From: an uncultured Hyphomicrobiales bacterium
GTDB lineage: Bacteria > Pseudomonadota > Alphaproteobacteria > Rhizobiales > Aestuariivirgaceae
Reading direction: 5' to 3'
Assembly: GCA_903930095.1 (NCBI GenBank)
Contig: CAIYXE010000146.1
Location: 1 to 11,665 of the forward strand
Length of the DNA stretch: 11,665 nucleotides
Of the stretch, positions 1 through 6,290 are shown piece after piece. The first letter of the stretch is position 1. Every line of letters begins with the position of its first letter. The position numbers were made by a program, and so were the translations under genes. The notes below the pieces were generated by a model, which searched no databases, had not been told where the DNA came from, and worked only from the letters and a program-made list of their open reading frames with translations.

Positions 1-14
1 GTGGTAGGTGTCAT
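1..14 (-). CDS. possible 5' end of a divergent gene (partial)
   Basis: An ATG reads leftward from position 14. It is preceded on the minus strand by GAGGG (plus-strand positions 21-25) with a six-base spacer, a good ribosome binding site. Only four codons (Met-Thr-Pro-Thr) lie in the window, so the product cannot be identified from sequence. A second ATG at 27 in another frame lacks an obvious binding site. From memory of Rhizobiales genomes, a BolA-family gene often sits divergently beside this J-domain/cobS/cobT block, so bolA is the leading guess, but it is inference from synteny only. Confidence 0.35.
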
Positions 15-39
15 TCGTGTCCCTCATGCGAGGCAAGGC

Positions 40-68
40 TTGCTTGGGCTCGCCTCTAACACCATAAT
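40..68 (+). promoter_or_regulatory. candidate promoter for the J-domain gene
   Basis: TTGCTT at 40-45 and CATAAT at 63-68 are separated by 17 bases and resemble sigma70-type -35 and -10 elements. A start site about seven bases after the -10 element would fall at about 75, just before the ATG at 77, which has no visible Shine-Dalgarno sequence. The transcript could therefore be leaderless or nearly so. The element lies in a gap of about 62 bases that would also have to hold the promoter of the divergent gene. Confidence 0.35.
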
Positions 69-76
69 TGGCAGCG

Positions 77-679
77 ATGAAGCTCGATTCAAAATACTTC
101 GACAAGATCCGGGTGAAGCCTTCAACTGAGAAGAAGGCGGCGGATACCATTCCCCAGTGCGAATGGCCGGACTGCCCGCGCCCCGGCCGCCACAAGGCGC
201 CCATGGGCCGCGGGCACGAGGGCAAGTTCTACAACTACTGCACCGAGCATGTGCAGGAGTACAACAAGACCTACAATTACTTCTCGGGCATGAAGGACGA
301 CGAGATGCAGGAGTTCCAGAAGGAAGCCCGCCTCGGCCACCGCCCGACCTGGAAGCTGGGACAAAACACCACGGCAACCGCCTCCAGCGTGCGGCGCAAG
401 GCGGCGCAGATGCGGGATGATCCCTTCGGCATCAATGGTGCGGCGGCGAAGATGCCGGGCCGCCACCCCTCCGGCCGCGCCCTTCGTTCCACCGAGTTGA
501 AGGCGCTGCAGACGCTGGGCCTCGATGACAGCGCCACGGCGGACCTGGTGAAGACCCAGTACAAGACGCTGGTGAAACGGCTTCATCCTGATGCCAACGG
601 CGGCAGCCGGGCTAATGAGGATACGCTGAAAGCTGTGATCCAGGCCTATGACCACCTGCGTTCAAGTGGGTTCTGCTAG
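77..679 (+). CDS. C-terminal J-domain (DnaJ-like) protein with Cys/His cluster
   Basis: This 200-residue protein carries a C-terminal J domain at about residues 138-197. The HPD motif needed to stimulate Hsp70 (DnaK) ATPase is at 170-172, within KRLHPDANGG. The N-terminal half is not a canonical DnaJ region. It has Cys28, Cys33, Cys55 and His58, spaced as a possible metal site, followed by an aromatic stretch (YNKTYNYF). No glycine/phenylalanine-rich region or DnaJ zinc-finger repeats are present, so this is a specialised co-chaperone rather than general DnaJ. I chose ATG 77 over an in-frame TTG at 68 because the TTG overlaps the candidate -10 element and MKLDSKYFDKIRVKP looks like the family's N-terminus. 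cobS starts 80 bases downstream. A role in assembling the cobaltochelatase or another metalloprotein is a guess from context. Confidence 0.88.
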   Translation: MKLDSKYFDKIRVKPSTEKKAADTIPQCEWPDCPRPGRHKAPMGRGHEGKFYNYCTEHVQEYNKTYNYFSGMKDDEMQEFQKEARLGHRPTWKLGQNTTATASSVRRKAAQMRDDPFGINGAAAKMPGRHPSGRALRSTELKALQTLGLDDSATADLVKTQYKTLVKRLHPDANGGSRANEDTLKAVIQAYDHLRSSGFC

Positions 680-692
680 GCGGTTGTGAGCC

Positions 693-721
693 TTGCCCTG
701 TGCAGCCCGACCGTCTAAAAC
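693..721 (+). promoter_or_regulatory. candidate cobS promoter
   Basis: In the 80-base gap before cobS, TTGCCC (693-698) and TAAAAC (716-721) are separated by 17 bases. Each matches four of six consensus positions. A transcript would start near 728, leaving a leader of about 32 bases, too short for a cobalamin riboswitch; no B12-box-like sequence was seen. cobS could instead be read from the promoter of the J-domain gene. Confidence 0.33.
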
Positions 722-759
722 CCGGCCCTCTTAACCCCGGAACATGAAGATCTCCTGAC

Positions 760-1749
760 ATGAATGCAAAGGCCACCCCAGAGGCGAACGGCATGCCCGA
801 CATCAAGGCGTCGGTGAACCGGTTGTTCGGCTTCGATTCAAACCTCGAGGTTCCGGCCTATTCCAAGCCGTCGGAACATGTTCCCGACCTCGACCCGGAC
901 TATCTTTTCAACCGGGAAACCACGCTCGCCATCCTCGCGGGCTTCGCCTACAACCGCCGGGTGATGGTGACGGGCTATCACGGCACGGGAAAGTCCACCC
1001 ACATCGAGCAGGTGGCAGCCCGCCTCAACTGGCCCTGCATCCGCATCAACCTCGACAGCCACATCAGCCGCATCGACCTGATCGGCAAGGATGCCATCGT
1101 GCTGCAGGAGGGAAAGCAGGTCACCGAGTTCCGTGAGGGCATCCTGCCCTGGGCCTATCAGCACAATGTCGCCCTCGTCTTCGACGAATATGACGCAGGC
1201 CGTCCGGACGTGATGTTCGTGATCCAGCGCATTCTCGAAAGCTCCGGCAAGCTGACGCTGCTCGACCAGTCGAAGGTGATCCGCCCGCATGCCGCCTTCC
1301 GGCTGTTTGCCACGGCCAATACGATTGGCCTTGGCGATACCACGGGCCTCTACCACGGCACGCAGCAGATCAACCAGGCGCAGATGGACCGCTGGTCCAT
1401 CGTCACCGCGCTCAACTACCTGCCGCATGCGCAGGAGGTGGGGATCGTGCTCGCCAAGTCGAAGAACTTCGACAATGAAAAGGGCCGCAAGATCATCTCC
1501 AACATGGTGCGCGTGGCGGACCTCACCCGCAACGCCTTCATGCAGGGCGACCTTTCGACTGTCATGTCGCCCCGCACCGTCATCACCTGGGCGCAGAACG
1601 CCGAGATTTTTGACGACGTGGGCTTCGCCTTCCGCGTCACCTTCCTCAACAAGTGCGACGAGCTGGAGCGCAGCGTCGTGGCGGAGTTCTACCAGCGCTG
1701 CTTCGGCGAGGAGCTGCCCGAATCCTCCGCCCACATTGCGATTGCGTGA
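760..1749 (+). CDS. cobS: aerobic cobaltochelatase subunit CobS (AAA+ ATPase)
   Basis: CobS is the AAA+ motor subunit of the cytoplasmic aerobic cobaltochelatase. With CobT and the large subunit CobN it inserts Co2+ into hydrogenobyrinic acid a,c-diamide using ATP, in the oxygen-dependent cobalamin pathway. The 329-residue length is normal for the family. Visible motifs are Walker [10 protein letters not shown] at 72-80, Walker B LVFDEYD at 139-145, a sensor-like ATAN at 184-187 and an Arg in MDRW at 209-212. The N-terminus ([24 protein letters not shown]) is typical of CobS. The ATG at 760 has only a weak upstream GGAA/GAAG. The stop is ten bases before the cobT start, so the two are co-transcribed, as expected for partners of a hexameric chelatase motor. 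cobN is not in the window. Confidence 0.97.
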   Translation: MNAKATPEANGMPDIKASVNRLFGFDSNLEVPAYSKPSEHVPDLDPDYLFNRETTLAILAGFAYNRRVMVTGYHGTGKSTHIEQVAARLNWPCIRINLDSHISRIDLIGKDAIVLQEGKQVTEFREGILPWAYQHNVALVFDEYDAGRPDVMFVIQRILESSGKLTLLDQSKVIRPHAAFRLFATANTIGLGDTTGLYHGTQQINQAQMDRWSIVTALNYLPHAQEVGIVLAKSKNFDNEKGRKIISNMVRVADLTRNAFMQGDLSTVMSPRTVITWAQNAEIFDDVGFAFRVTFLNKCDELERSVVAEFYQRCFGEELPESSAHIAIA

Positions 1750-1759
1750 GTGAGCAGCG

Positions 1760-3646
1760 GTGGCTGGCGAGAAGGAGTCACCCGGCAATGAGTTCAAGCG
1801 CGTCCTCGCCGTCGCGATGAAGACCATTGCCGAAGATCCGGAACTCTCCGTGACCTTCGGCAACGAGAACCCCTCTCTCACGGGAAACAAGGCGAAGCTG
1901 CCGCAGATCGGCAATGAGCTGAAGGCCGCCGACATCGCCATCGTGCGGGGCCTGTCCGACAGCTATGCGCTGCGCATTGCCAATCACAACGACAAGGTCC
2001 ACTCCCACTATCAGCCGCAGGGCAAGAACGCGCGCGCCGTGTTCGAGGCCGTGGAGCAGGCCCGCATCGAGGCGCTGGGCGCCAATGCCATGCCCGGCAT
2101 GAAGACCAACCTTGCGGCAATGATGGACGACCGCTACCGCAAGAAGGACGTCGCCCGCTACACCGACCGCAAGGATGCCCCCCTCGACGAGGCCGTGGCC
2201 CTTCTGGTGCGCGAGAAGCTGACGGGCGAAATCCCGCCCGAGGGCGCGCGCACCATGGTTGACCTGTGGCGGCCGTGGATCGAGGAGAAGGCCTCGTCCC
2301 AGATCGCCCACCTGATGGAGAGCATCCACGACCAGGCAGCCTTCGCCCGCATGTCGCGCGACATCATCGCGGCCCTCGACATGGGCGACGAGCTGGGCGA
2401 GGACCCCGACCAGTCCGACGAGAACGACGAGAACAACGAGCCCGAGGAAGAATCGGGCGAGCGCCAGGAGACCCCGGAAGGCGAGGAGCAGGAAAGCTCC
2501 CAGCAATCCATGGAGGAGATGCAGGACGCCGAAGGCGAATCCGAAGCAGCCGAGACAGATGCCCAGCAGATGGACGTCGACGAGCAGCAGGACGACCAGG
2601 AGGGCGAGGAAGAGTCCGACGGCGAGGAGCCGTGGCGGCCGCAGCTTCCCTTCTCGTCGCTGTCCAACGAGGACTTCTACAAGGTCTTCACCAACCAGTT
2701 CGACGAGGAGATCTCGGCGGAAGACCTGTGCGATGCCGAGGAACTGACCAGGCTGCGCAACTATCTCGACAAGCAGCTCTCCAGCATGCAGGGCGTGGTG
2801 GCGAGGCTTGCCAACCGCCTGCAGCGCAAGCTGATGGCGCAGCAGAACCGCTCATGGGACTTCGACCTCGAGGAGGGCGTGCTCGACGCCGCACGGTTGA
2901 CCCGCGTGGTGATCGACCCCATGCACCCCTTGTCCTTCAAGGTGGAGCAGGACACGGAGTTCCGCGATACGGTGGTGACATTGCTGCTCGACAATTCGGG
3001 CTCGATGCGCGGGCGCCCGATCACGGTGGCCGCCACCTGCGCTGACATCCTGGCCCGCACGCTGGAGCGCTGCGGCGTGAAGGTGGAAATCCTCGGCTTC
3101 ACGACGAGGGCCTGGAAGGGCGGGCAATCGCGCGAGAAGTGGCTCGCTGCCAACAAGCCGCCAAACCCGGGCCGCCTCAACGATCTGCGCCACATCATCT
3201 ACAAATCCGCCGATACCCCCTGGCGGCGCGCGCGCCGCAACCTGGGGCTGATTATGCGCGAGGGGCTGCTCAAGGAAAACATCGACGGCGAGGCGCTGAT
3301 CTGGGCGCACAACCGCCTGCTGGCGCGCACCGAGCAGCGCCGCATCCTGATGGTGATCTCGGATGGTGCGCCCGTTGACGACTCGACGCTTTCCGTCAAC
3401 TCCGGCAACTACCTTGAGAAGCACCTGCGCCAGGTGATCCACGACATCGAGCAGCGTTCGCCCGTGGAACTGATCGCCATCGGCATCGGCCATGACGTGA
3501 CGCGCTACTACAAGCGCGCGGTGACGATCATCGATGCGGAGGAACTGGGCGGCGCCATGACCGACAAGCTGGCGGAACTCTTCTCAGAGACGGCAACTGC
3601 GAAACCGCTCGGGCGGCAGCCCATGAAGAAGCGCGCCCGGGCTTGA
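1760..3646 (+). CDS. cobT: aerobic cobaltochelatase subunit CobT (VWA/MIDAS protein)
   Basis: CobT is the partner of CobS in the aerobic cobaltochelatase, comparable to the D subunit of magnesium chelatase. At 628 residues it matches the usual family length. The N-terminal region (about 1-205) is the conserved CobT domain. Residues about 207-291 are a strongly acidic, low-complexity linker of Glu, Asp, Gln and Ser. The C-terminal von Willebrand A domain has the metal-ion-dependent adhesion motif DNSGSMRG at 411-418 and a further Asp in ISDGAP (Asp535). The start is GTG at 1760; the open frame and the conserved EFKRVLA...LSVTFG segment near the N-terminus support it, though the Shine-Dalgarno is weak. 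An ATG at 1788 after a better GAAGGAG is out of frame and gives only ten codons. The stop overlaps the next gene's start. Confidence 0.97.
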   Translation: MAGEKESPGNEFKRVLAVAMKTIAEDPELSVTFGNENPSLTGNKAKLPQIGNELKAADIAIVRGLSDSYALRIANHNDKVHSHYQPQGKNARAVFEAVEQARIEALGANAMPGMKTNLAAMMDDRYRKKDVARYTDRKDAPLDEAVALLVREKLTGEIPPEGARTMVDLWRPWIEEKASSQIAHLMESIHDQAAFARMSRDIIAALDMGDELGEDPDQSDENDENNEPEEESGERQETPEGEEQESSQQSMEEMQDAEGESEAAETDAQQMDVDEQQDDQEGEEESDGEEPWRPQLPFSSLSNEDFYKVFTNQFDEEISAEDLCDAEELTRLRNYLDKQLSSMQGVVARLANRLQRKLMAQQNRSWDFDLEEGVLDAARLTRVVIDPMHPLSFKVEQDTEFRDTVVTLLLDNSGSMRGRPITVAATCADILARTLERCGVKVEILGFTTRAWKGGQSREKWLAANKPPNPGRLNDLRHIIYKSADTPWRRARRNLGLIMREGLLKENIDGEALIWAHNRLLARTEQRRILMVISDGAPVDDSTLSVNSGNYLEKHLRQVIHDIEQRSPVELIAIGIGHDVTRYYKRAVTIIDAEELGGAMTDKLAELFSETATAKPLGRQPMKKRARA

Positions 3647-4605
3647 GGCGGCTTGTTGCGGGCATCGCTCTTCTGGTGCTCGCCACGGGCGCGGAAGCTG
3701 ATCCCGCTTCGGTAACAACGGAGCCCATCGGCGCTTTCCGGCGCTTCTCATCCTCGGGTGAATTCGGCGCCTTCTCCTGGCGCGGCGGGCTGACGCTCAC
3801 CTCCGAAAACCGTGACTTCGGCGGATTTTCCGGGCTTGTGCTCGGCGCGAACTGCGAGGACATGCTGGCCGTGAGCGACCGTGGCAACTGGCTTCAGGCC
3901 CGGCTCGTCTATGAGGAAGGCATTCTCGCCGGCATCACGCAGGCCGTCATGGCGCCGATCCGCGACAGCAAGGGCCAGCCGCAGAAAAGCAAGTCCTGGG
4001 CTGATGCGGAGGCCGTCACGCGGCTGGCGAACGGCAGGATCGCCGTGGGCTTCGAAAGCCGCGTGCGCTTCGGCGCCTATGACATTGCGCGGCAGGGCCT
4101 CGATGCGCGGTTCCAGGCCCTGCGGCACCCCAGGGACATCGACCAGGGGATCGACAACGGTGAGGTCGAGGCCTTTGGGGAACTCCCCGGCGGGCGCCTG
4201 ATCGCCATCGCCGAGCGGCAATCCGATGCCCAGGGCAATATCCGCGGCTGGGCGTGGAAGGGCGGAAATGCCACCGGCTTTTCTCTTGAGCGCTACGACA
4301 GCTATCAGGTGACCGATCTCGCGGTGGACGGCGATTACGTGCTGACGCTGGAGCGCCGCTTCTCGGCAGGCTCGTTGCCCGGCATGGCGGTGCGCCGCTT
4401 CGCCATCGCCAGCATCGAAGGCGGCAAGCCAGTGACAGCGGAACTCCTGCTGGAGGCCACGGCACCACTCTACGTGATCGACAACATGGAAGCCATCGCG
4501 CTGTGCGAGCGCCAGGGGGAGACGCGGGTGACGCTGATGTCGGACGACAACTTCAACGCCTCGATCCAGAGCACCATCCTGCTGCAGTTCGCCTATCGGC
4601 GCTAG
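3643..4605 (+). CDS. secreted esterase-like / phytase-like family protein
   Basis: This 320-residue protein resembles the phytase-like domain family annotated as 'esterase-like activity of phytase' (PF13449 by memory). Residues 1-19 form a clear Sec signal peptide: Arg-Arg, a hydrophobic core [11 protein letters not shown], then AEA before the probable cleavage after Ala19, so the mature protein should be periplasmic or secreted. Repeated beta-propeller-like blocks are visible: [78 protein letters not shown] and LMSDDNFN. The TTG start at 3643 shares four bases with the cobT stop (TTGA), and the signal peptide begins exactly there, so this start and translational coupling are likely. Its substrate is unknown, as is any link to cobalamin; linkage to cobT appears conserved in Rhizobiales from memory. 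Confidence 0.85.
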   Translation: MRRLVAGIALLVLATGAEADPASVTTEPIGAFRRFSSSGEFGAFSWRGGLTLTSENRDFGGFSGLVLGANCEDMLAVSDRGNWLQARLVYEEGILAGITQAVMAPIRDSKGQPQKSKSWADAEAVTRLANGRIAVGFESRVRFGAYDIARQGLDARFQALRHPRDIDQGIDNGEVEAFGELPGGRLIAIAERQSDAQGNIRGWAWKGGNATGFSLERYDSYQVTDLAVDGDYVLTLERRFSAGSLPGMAVRRFAIASIEGGKPVTAELLLEATAPLYVIDNMEAIALCERQGETRVTLMSDDNFNASIQSTILLQFAYRR

Positions 4606-4649
4606 TTCACGCTACTGCCTTCGCCGGGATGAGGCACGTCGGGGGGCAG

Positions 4650-5303
4650 TCAGCCTGTCTCATACTTCTCCAGAAACGCTTCCACACTGAGTTCACGCAT
4701 GCCGGCCACGGCCTGGCCCAGCCTGTCATGCTCCCAGTCCCACCAACCAAGGCGGATGATCCGTGCACTGATGTCCGGCGGAAACCGCCACTTGAGGAAG
4801 CGTGCGGGAACACCGCCCACCACGGCATGCGGGGCAACATCCTTGCTGACAACCGCACCGGCGGCCACCACGGCGCCATGCCCGATCTTCACACCCGGCA
4901 GGATGATGGCGCCATGGCCGATCCATACGTCATGCCCGATCTCCACCCGCTGCGCGATCCGCCGCTCACGGTAGTCCTTGTCGAGCTTGGCGCCGGCGAA
5001 ATACTCGTTCGGGCGGTAGGTGATCTTGTGCTGGCTGATGCGCTCCATCGGGTGGTTCAGCGCATTGATGCGGCAATGGGCAGCGATGGCGCAGAACTTG
5101 CCGATCGAGGCATAGATCGCCTCGCCGTCCCGCTCGATGTAGGAATAGTCGCCAAGGTTGGAATCGAGGAACTGCACCCGCTCCTTCAATTCCGTGAAGC
5201 GGCCGAGCGTTGCGTTGCGCAGCTGCGCCGTGCCGTGCACGCGCGGGCTGCCGTCGCGTGGGGTCTGGGGTGCACCGGATTTCCTGGGGCCGTCATCGGT
5301 CAT
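4650..5303 (-). CDS. hexapeptide-repeat acyltransferase, phosphonate-associated type
   Basis: A 217-residue left-handed beta-helix acyltransferase of the xenobiotic/DapH-LpxA-like group. Hexapeptide repeats are visible at [18 protein letters not shown] (22-39), [17 protein letters not shown] (63-79) and [18 protein letters not shown] (120-137), continuing through [19 protein letters not shown]. His84 in NHPMERIS matches the position of the catalytic His in the acetyltransferase fold. NHPMER, the Tyr-Arg-X5-Phe segment and the C-terminal WWDWEHDRL...[10 protein letters not shown] match the family annotated as 'phosphonate metabolism, transferase hexapeptide repeat' (TIGR03308, from memory). 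No phn genes are nearby, so substrate and pathway are open. ATG 5303 is preferred over an in-frame TTG at 5321, because that TTG lies in the U-tract of the rpmB terminator. No good Shine-Dalgarno is visible. Confidence 0.88.
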   Translation of the reverse strand: MTDDGPRKSGAPQTPRDGSPRVHGTAQLRNATLGRFTELKERVQFLDSNLGDYSYIERDGEAIYASIGKFCAIAAHCRINALNHPMERISQHKITYRPNEYFAGAKLDKDYRERRIAQRVEIGHDVWIGHGAIILPGVKIGHGAVVAAGAVVSKDVAPHAVVGGVPARFLKWRFPPDISARIIRLGWWDWEHDRLGQAVAGMRELSVEAFLEKYETG

Positions 5304-5318
5304 GTGCTGCACATAACG

Positions 5319-5345
5319 CAAAAGCCGCCCCGGATGGAGCGGCTT
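5319..5345 (-). terminator. intrinsic terminator of rpmB
   Basis: On the minus strand AAGCCGC (5345-5339) pairs perfectly with GCGGCTT (5328-5322) around a ten-base loop and continues into TTTT. It lies 28 bases past the rpmB stop. The acyltransferase ATG begins only about 16 bases beyond it, so that gene needs read-through or its own unseen promoter. Confidence 0.72.
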
Positions 5346-5373
5346 CTGAATTCACGTCCGATCAGGCGGATGA

Positions 5374-5673
5374 TCAGGCGGCGGCCTTGGCGGCCTCAAG
5401 CTTCCTGGCGATCGAACGCTTCAGGCGGAGCGCCTTGTCGGAAAGCTTCTCGTTGTCGGCCTTCATGAGGAAATTGTCGAGGCCACCCACATGCTCCACC
5501 GACTTCAGCGCGATGGCGGAGACGCGCATGCGATAGGTCAGGCCCATCACGTCGCTCATCAGGCTCACGTCGCAGAGGTTCGGCATGAAGCGGGTCTTGG
5601 TCTTGTTGTTGGCATGGCTGACCTTGTTGCCAACCAGCGCGTTCTTTCCCGTCAACTCACAACGGCGGGCCAT
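5374..5673 (-). CDS. rpmB: 50S ribosomal protein L28
   Basis: The 99-residue product begins [20 protein letters not shown], the L28 signature, and includes [12 protein letters not shown] and the basic helix [21 protein letters not shown]28 is an rRNA-binding protein of the large ribosomal subunit; the length fits the alphaproteobacterial form. Only one Cys (Cys5) lies in the N-terminal motif and the overall Cys pattern does not suggest a zinc-ribbon form. The ATG at 5673 is preceded by GGAG (plus-strand 5682-5685) with an eight-base spacer. It appears to be a single-gene transcript, with a promoter at 5737-5765 and a terminator at 5319-5345. Confidence 0.98.
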   Translation of the reverse strand: MARRCELTGKNALVGNKVSHANNKTKTRFMPNLCDVSLMSDVMGLTYRMRVSAIALKSVEHVGGLDNFLMKADNEKLSDKALRLKRSIARKLEAAKAAA

Positions 5674-5736
5674 GGGCGAAACTCCACAATAAGAATTATC
5701 ACCGGACGGCAGGATGCCCCCGGCTCGGATGCCGGG

Positions 5737-5765
5737 TCTATAGTGGCAGAGACTTCACCGGTCAA
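5737..5765 (-). promoter_or_regulatory. sigma70-type promoter of rpmB
   Basis: Reading the minus strand, TTGACC (5765-5760) and TATAGA (5742-5737) are separated by exactly 17 bases. Each matches five of six consensus positions. Transcription would start near 5730, giving a leader of about 56 bases with GGAG before the ATG. Two short inverted repeats touch this promoter: ACCGG/CCGGT around the -35 (5757-5771) and CCCGGC/GCCGGG (5719-5736) at the expected start site. Confidence 0.75.
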
Positions 5766-5851
5766 GCCGGTCGGCCCTGCTTTCTGGCCATGAGACGCGG
5801 AAACCTGTTGTTTCATTCCGGCACGCTTTGGTTAACGCAGATGGGCCTGAC

Positions 5852-5882
5852 ACGACAGGGCCATGCGGAATCCGCCTGTCGT
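5852..5882. repeat. inverted repeat in rpmB-helicase gap
   Basis: ACGACAGG (5852-5859) pairs with CCTGTCGT (5875-5882), eight base pairs. An inner GCGG/CCGC (5865-5868 with 5872-5875) can form a small nested stem if the outer helix gives up one pair. No T-tract follows on either strand, so it is not an obvious terminator. It could be an operator or an RNA element. Confidence 0.5.
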
Positions 5883-6119
5883 CTGGTATGTGGCGCCCCT
5901 TGCCGCCACAACATATTGCGAGAACAAACAGCGAAAAACAGCACTGCAGCGATTCGACCACGCTCCGTTCCGCAGTTGGTCCATTCGGTTAACACGGTGC
6001 GGCGGGCAGGCCTGACGAGGGTAGGAATTCGTCAACCACAAGGGTTGCCACGTAAAGACATTGCACCCTCCGGAAGCAGGATTGGCGACGGACGCAGATC
6101 CTGGCGGTTTGCAGAAATG

Positions 6120-6169
6120 CCCCAGATGCTGGGGAACAAAAGCCGAATCGATCAGGGAGAGCGATTCGG
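6120..6169. repeat. two adjacent hairpins upstream of helicase gene
   Basis: CCCCAG-ATG-CTGGGG (6120-6134) is a six-pair stem with a three-base loop. Eight bases later CCGAATCG (6143-6150) pairs perfectly with CGATTCGG (6162-6169) around an 11-base loop that contains the purine run AGGGAGA. The purine-rich loop is reminiscent of exposed anti-Shine-Dalgarno-binding loops in some regulatory RNAs, but that is speculation. Neither hairpin is followed by a T-tract on the plus strand. Confidence 0.55.
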
Positions 6170-6263
6170 GCCAGATTCGTTCTGCTTTGAATCCAATCCC
6201 TAACGAGGCGGTTCAGAACGGGGCAAAACTCCTTGACCTGCAGGGACATGGGCCCCAACTGTC

Positions 6264-6283
6264 TTTCAAAGCATTTTCAAAGC
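6264..6283 (+). repeat. nine-base direct repeat before helicase start
   Basis: TTTCAAAGC occurs at 6264-6272 and again at 6275-6283, spaced 11 bases apart (about one DNA turn), just before the ATG at 6291. No Shine-Dalgarno sequence is present here. The repeat could be a protein binding site or chance. Confidence 0.4.
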
Positions 6284-6290
6284 CGCTCCC

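Larger units (their letters stand above)
5674..6290. other. 617-base gap without a convincing gene, rich in inverted repeats
   Basis: Beyond the rpmB promoter no open frame here looks like a protein: the candidates have unnatural composition, lack ribosome binding sites and overlap in several frames. Parts near 5920-5960 are less GC-rich than neighbouring coding sequence. Strong dyads are ACGACAGG/CCTGTCGT (5852-5882), CAACC/GGTTG (6033-6047), CCCCAG/CTGGGG (6120-6134), CCGAATCG/CGATTCGG (6143-6169) and CGTTCTG/CAGAACG (6178-6220). A good -35 (TTGACC, 6233-6238) lacks a convincing -10. From memory a DUF3108 gene often lies between rpmB and this helicase in Rhizobiales; none is seen here. Confidence 0.5.

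Noticed and set aside
744..758. Four-codon open frame (ATG AAG ATC TCC TGA) ending just before the cobS start
   Set aside because: Could suggest a leader peptide or coupling, but has no binding site and such a frame is common by chance.
680..759. Cobalamin riboswitch before cobS
   Set aside because: The gap is only 80 bases and no B12-box-like motif was found; known cobalamin riboswitches are much longer.
838..1941. 367-codon open frame antisense to cobS
   Set aside because: It lies wholly opposite a strongly conserved AAA+ gene, has shadow composition, and resembles no known protein. Long antisense frames are expected at this GC content.
4606..4649. Shared terminator between the convergent phytase-like and acyltransferase genes
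   Set aside because: Only a weak ACTGCC/GGCAGT pairing with a 25-base loop and no T-tract; not enough to call.
5360..5381. Tandem GATCAGGCGG around the rpmB stop
   Set aside because: Two copies of ten bases at a GC-rich gene end, with no partner elsewhere in the window; likely chance.
4503..5468. 321-codon open frame on the plus strand opposite the acyltransferase and the start of rpmB
   Set aside because: Both genes opposite it have unmistakable family motifs, while this frame has no recognisable domain and no ribosome binding site.
5829..5993. Two GGTTAAC sequences resembling CtrA half-sites
   Set aside because: They are single half-sites about 160 bases apart without the paired TTAA-N7-TTAA arrangement, so chance is a sufficient explanation.
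5790..6203. 137-codon frame in the rpmB-helicase gap
   Set aside because: No ribosome binding site, no domain, unnatural residue mix, and it crosses several inverted repeats. I treat it as non-coding.
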